A DNA stretch of 56,110 bases from Bacteroidales bacterium. GTDB taxonomy: Bacteria; Bacteroidota; Bacteroidia; Bacteroidales; PWNQ01. How positions within the stretch are numbered: position 1 is the first letter of the stretch; every line of letters starts with the position of its first letter. The notes beneath the pieces are model-generated. The model had not been told where the DNA came from and searched no databases. It saw only the letters and a list, made by a program, of their open reading frames with translations. Both the position numbers and the translations under genes were made by a program. Below are positions 52,815 to 56,110 of the stretch, piece by piece. The stretch is taken from contig JAIPBW010000011.1 in NCBI GenBank assembly GCA_021738505.1, positions 1-56,110 of the forward strand, given 5' to 3'.

Positions 52815-55711
52815 AGATACGACATAAAGTTTATACGCTCGCAATAGCATTTAGCGCATCCGTCTGGATAATTGATGCTTTTCTTGATTTTTTCTTCTTC
52901 TATGAAAAAACATTATGGGATGTATTAATATTGGACATCCCTGAACATGAGCTTTATATCAGATTAATGATTACTGCCTTTTTTATCATATTTGCTGAAA
53001 TATCTTACCATATATTAAAGAAACAACAAGAATTAAAAGAACATTTCCACATAACTTTAAAATCTATCGGTGATGCCGTAATCTCTACCGACAGCTATGG
53101 CAGGATCAATGATATGAATAAAGTGGCCGAAAATATAACCGGTTGGGATCATGAAGAGGCAAAAGGGGAGTATTTAAATAAAGTTTTTCATATTATTAAT
53201 ACGCACACCAGAGAACCGGCAGATAATCCGGCAGATAAAGTTTTTAAGGACGGACATATTGTAGGATTGGCAAACCATACCAGTTTAATATCAAAAAATG
53301 GCGATGAATATCAAATTGCTGATTCAGCTTCTCCGATTAAAAATAAAAACGGGCGTATTGAAGGAGTCGTATTGGTTTTTAGTGATGTTTCGGAAAAATA
53401 CAAAAGGCAGGAGGCTTTAAAAGCAAGCGAAGCCAAATTCCGTTCCATAATCGATAATGCACCTGACGGGATTTTTATATCCGATGAAAACGGTAAATAC
53501 CTTGAAATAAACCAGGCTGCGTGTGATATTACCGGATATTCCCAAGAGGAACTTCTCAAGATGAGTATTCCCGATTTGCTGCAAAAAACTGAAGTCGAAA
53601 AAGGGTTAGAGCATTTCAAAGAAGTAATGGATACAGGTTCTTCCAGAGGTGAGGTTGGGTTTTTAACAAAAACCGGCGAAAATCGCTTCTGCCAGGTTGC
53701 TGCTGTCAAACTGACAAAAAACCGCATCCTGGGATTTGTGAAAGATGTTACCGAGAGAAGAGAAGCAGAAGAAAAATTAAGAATTAATGATTCCCGCTAT
53801 CGAAAAGCTCAACATATCGGACGTGTGGGCAACTGGGAATATAATTTAACCACATCAACTTTTTGGGGCTCCGGAGAAGCTAAACGTATTTATGGTTTTG
53901 ATCTTGATAGTAAGCACTTCACTACAGAGGAAGTGGAGAAATGCATCCCCGATAGAGAAAAGGTGCATCAGGCTTTAATCGATTTGATCGAAAGGGAAAA
54001 ACCTTACGATCTGGAGTTTGAAATCATCACAAAAGATAAAGGGGAATCAAGGATCATCCACTCTATAGCTGTTCTTGAAAAAGATAGCAAAGGAAACCCA
54101 GAAAAGGTGTCAGGTGTGGTCCACGACATCACCAGTCGCAAACAGGCAGAAGAAACCTTGCAGCTCAAAGACAAAATGCTGTCTCAGGCACAAAGTATTG
54201 CCAGCGTTGGGAGTTGGACCCTTAATGTGGAAACAAATGAGCTTACCTGGTCCGACGAAACCTATCGTATTTTTGGATTGAAAGAACAGGAATTTTCTCC
54301 AAATTATAAGGCATTTCTTGATATCGTTCATCCTGATGACAGGGACATGGTAAACGCTACATACACAAATTCAGTTAAGGAACTCGCTGAGGGTTATAAA
54401 ATTGAACACCGGATTATTCGCCAAGACAACGGGGAAATTCGTCATGTTTATGAAAAATGTCACCATGAACGGAACGAAACCGGTTCAATAATACGGTCTG
54501 TTGGCATGGTGCAGGATATCACAGAAAAAAAGAAAGCAGAACAAAAGTTGATCGATGCCCTTGAGAAAGCCCGGGAAAGCGATCGTTTGAAAAGCGCCTT
54601 CCTGGCAAACATGAGCCACGAGATACGCACACCCATGAACGGCATATTGGGTTTTTCCGAGTTGTTAAAGAACCCAAAACTAAGCGGAAAGGAAAAGGAA
54701 AAGTACATTCAGATTATTGAAAACAGCGGTAAACGAATGCTTGATACCATTAATGATATTGTTGACATATCAAAAATCGAAGCCGGCCAGATTGATGTAG
54801 TTAAATCGGAAGTTCCGGTAAACAAGATACTGGAAGAACAGTATCATTTCTTCCAGCGGGAGGCTAAGGCCAAAGGACTTAAACTAATTTATGAACCCTC
54901 GCTGCCGGATAACGATTCACACATTATAACAGATAGACGCAAACTGGAAGGAGTTCTGACGAATTTGATAAAAAATGCCATAAAATACACTGAAACGGGA
55001 AAGATAACAATTGGCTGCTCAAAAAGCGAAAACGAAAATAAAGAGTTCCTGGAATTTTATGTCAAAGACACAGGCATAGGAATACCACCTCATAGGACCG
55101 AAGCTATTTTTAACCGCTTTGAACAAGCTGATGTTGAAGATACAAATGTTTTTGAAGGCTCGGGATTAGGGCTCGCGATTTCCAAATCTTATGTTGAAAT
55201 GCTCGACGGTCGCATTGGTGTCACATCAAAAGAAAGCTATGGTTCCACATTCACCTTTAGCATTCCATATACAAAACAGCAAATAAAAAAAACCAGCACT
55301 GAAGGAAATCCTAAAAATGAACAGCAACAATCAATGAATAACCTATCTGTCATGATTGCAGAAGATGATAAAACCAGCAAAATGTTTTTTAACGCTATTC
55401 TTGAAGATACGGTTGATAAAATTATTTATACAACGAGCGGAAAAGAAACCATTAATAAATGTCGGGAAAATCCTGACACAGATATTATTTTGATGGATAT
55501 CAAAATGCCTGACATCAATGGTTATGATGCTACCCGGGAGATTCGAAAATTCAATCAGGATGTAATAATAATTGCCCAAACCGCCTATGGATTGTCAGGG
55601 GACAAAGAAAAAGCTCTTGAAGCAGGTTGTAACGAATATATTTCGAAACCTATTAATAAAGAATTGTTATTTGAAAAGATAAAATTATGTCTGAAGAAAA
55701 AAAGCATATAA
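52811..55711 (+). CDS. Hybrid sensor histidine kinase with four PAS domains
   Basis: I use ATG 52811 (966 aa, MKIRHKVYTL); the track to 52763 begins with TTG inside the eroded gene. Order: two membrane helices (about 8-28, 50-68) with an FYE-x-LxDxxxHELYIRL loop; PAS domains at about 78-198, 205-318, 325-445 and 452-575; HisKA with H603 (MSHEIRTP); HATPase with N-box KNAIKYTE and G-boxes DTGIGIP and GSGLGLAI; and a receiver with D896 (LMDIKMP) and K946 (SKP). There is no DNA-binding output and no partner regulator nearby, so it must signal through a distant phosphorelay. The signal sensed is unknown. Confidence 0.95.
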   Translation: MKIRHKVYTLAIAFSASVWIIDAFLDFFFFYEKTLWDVLILDIPEHELYIRLMITAFFIIFAEISYHILKKQQELKEHFHITLKSIGDAVISTDSYGRINDMNKVAENITGWDHEEAKGEYLNKVFHIINTHTREPADNPADKVFKDGHIVGLANHTSLISKNGDEYQIADSASPIKNKNGRIEGVVLVFSDVSEKYKRQEALKASEAKFRSIIDNAPDGIFISDENGKYLEINQAACDITGYSQEELLKMSIPDLLQKTEVEKGLEHFKEVMDTGSSRGEVGFLTKTGENRFCQVAAVKLTKNRILGFVKDVTERREAEEKLRINDSRYRKAQHIGRVGNWEYNLTTSTFWGSGEAKRIYGFDLDSKHFTTEEVEKCIPDREKVHQALIDLIEREKPYDLEFEIITKDKGESRIIHSIAVLEKDSKGNPEKVSGVVHDITSRKQAEETLQLKDKMLSQAQSIASVGSWTLNVETNELTWSDETYRIFGLKEQEFSPNYKAFLDIVHPDDRDMVNATYTNSVKELAEGYKIEHRIIRQDNGEIRHVYEKCHHERNETGSIIRSVGMVQDITEKKKAEQKLIDALEKARESDRLKSAFLANMSHEIRTPMNGILGFSELLKNPKLSGKEKEKYIQIIENSGKRMLDTINDIVDISKIEAGQIDVVKSEVPVNKILEEQYHFFQREAKAKGLKLIYEPSLPDNDSHIITDRRKLEGVLTNLIKNAIKYTETGKITIGCSKSENENKEFLEFYVKDTGIGIPPHRTEAIFNRFEQADVEDTNVFEGSGLGLAISKSYVEMLDGRIGVTSKESYGSTFTFSIPYTKQQIKKTSTEGNPKNEQQQSMNNLSVMIAEDDKTSKMFFNAILEDTVDKIIYTTSGKETINKCRENPDTDIILMDIKMPDINGYDATREIRKFNQDVIIIAQTAYGLSGDKEKALEAGCNEYISKPINKELLFEKIKLCLKKKSI

Positions 55712-55981
55712 TATGAAACGAACATGATAGCCTTAAACACACAGATAAATGATTAAAGTTAGGCTACTGCATGTGAGTTCCCCCGCAAAAATGACGGGGT
55801 AAACATAACACCTATTTAATAAAATTTAATCATATGAAACCTCCATGTTTGCCTTAAACACACAAGCAAATGACTAAAGTTAAGCTACAGCATGGGGTTC
55901 CATAGTACCATTAAAATCAAATTTAGACATATGAAACTTCCATGGCGACAGTTTTTTCGACACACAGGAGAATGATTAAAG
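55711..55981 (+). repeat. Three imperfect direct repeats after the sensor kinase
   Basis: Three related units begin with ATATGAAAC at 55711, 55832 and 55929. Units 1 and 2 share most of about 70 bases, including CCTTAAACACACA, AAATGA, TAAAGTTA, GCTAC and GCATG. Unit 3 is shorter and diverged but keeps CATGG, CGACACACA and AATGATTAAAG. Unit 1 ends in a small hairpin (CCCCG/CGGGG, 55782-55798). They are non-coding. They could be binding sites, a duplicated leader or a fragment of a larger repeat whose rest is outside the window. Confidence 0.6.
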
Positions 55982-56110
55982 GGCTGGACGAGTTGGATAA
56001 TGCAAAGAAAACAATGACATTTATTGTCATTAATAGTCATTAATGGTCATTTATAGTCATTTTCTATACTTCTGTGTCCGGTTGCTGTCAAATATAACCG
56101 TCTCAGAAAG
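55712..56110. other. Gene-free end of the window
   Basis: After the sensor-kinase stop there is no credible gene for 399 bases. The region holds the direct repeats (55711-55981) and the phased 10-base array (56014-56060). The last 50 bases show nothing further. Confidence 0.6.
56014..56060. repeat. Four 10-bp phased GTCAT repeats plus inverted copy
   Basis: Four contiguous 10-base units ending in GTCAT (56021-56030, 56031-56040, 56041-56050, 56051-56060) follow the pattern T(T/A)AT(T/A/G)GTCAT. An inverted ATGAC copy (56014-56018) precedes them; AATGACA at 56013-56019 pairs with TGTCATT (56025-56031). Exact 10-base spacing puts the GTCAT motifs on one DNA face, as in arrays of transcription-factor sites. 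Confidence 0.7.

Overview
The window is ordinary chromosomal DNA of a member of the Bacteroidota, probably class Bacteroidia or a near relative. Four things point there. (1) PorW/SprE, a type IX secretion/gliding lipoprotein, and a large lamin-tail-domain surface protein are present. (2) IspG is the long form (568 aa). (3) The ATP synthase operon has the Bacteroidota order, led by a bactofilin and lacking atpD/atpC. (4) Many starts are preceded by the Bacteroidota -7 promoter box TAnnTTTG, with no strong Shine-Dalgarno sequences. I cannot name a genus. I saw no tRNA, rRNA, CRISPR array, prophage or intact insertion sequence.

Layout. 1-4.8 kb: a cut gene start, GTPase hflX, two small membrane proteins, trpS, a Cys-rich DUF3109 protein and ferritin. 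4.8-14.1 kb, minus strand: porW, then bactofilin-atpZ-(AtpI-like)-atpB-E-F-H-A-G, with ferritin downstream. 14.4-17.9 kb, plus strand: M23 peptidase, dxr and rseP. 18-28.1 kb: YitT, an unassigned outer-membrane barrel-like protein, an anchored coiled-coil protein, ComF and the lamin-tail protein. 28.3-35.6 kb: asd, a tandem Usp protein coupled to an orphan NuoL/MrpA-like subunit, then (minus) an aminotransferase-omega-amidase-ispG operon. 35.9-43.5 kb, plus strand: pgk, hsp20, NlpC/P60 lipoprotein, EamA transporter, yicC-gmk-nadD, a DksA-like zinc protein and glutamine synthetase. 43.6-45.7 kb, minus strand: MlaE-MlaF-CvpA. 45.8-52.2 kb, plus strand: a tiny lipoprotein overlapping a SprT-like gene, mannose-1-phosphate guanylyltransferase, S46 dipeptidyl-peptidase and a membrane MutS homologue. 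52.5 kb to the end: a degraded membrane-protein gene, a hybrid sensor kinase and a repeat-rich intergenic region.

How the genes work together. The atp block encodes Fo and most of F1, so the beta and epsilon genes must lie elsewhere. dxr and ispG are two steps of the MEP isoprenoid pathway, in separate operons. The aminotransferase and omega-amidase form a glutamine-transaminase/omega-amidase pair, probably for methionine salvage. PorW, the lamin-tail protein and the S46 peptidase fit a bacterium that secretes proteins by T9SS and lives on peptides.

No spectacular new system is evident. The most useful leads are the Usp/NuoL-like pair, the direct repeats and 10-bp phased GTCAT array after the kinase, the 151-bp terminal-inverted-repeat element at 50.2-50.4 kb, the eroded gene before the kinase, and terminators whose U-tracts double as promoter -7 boxes.
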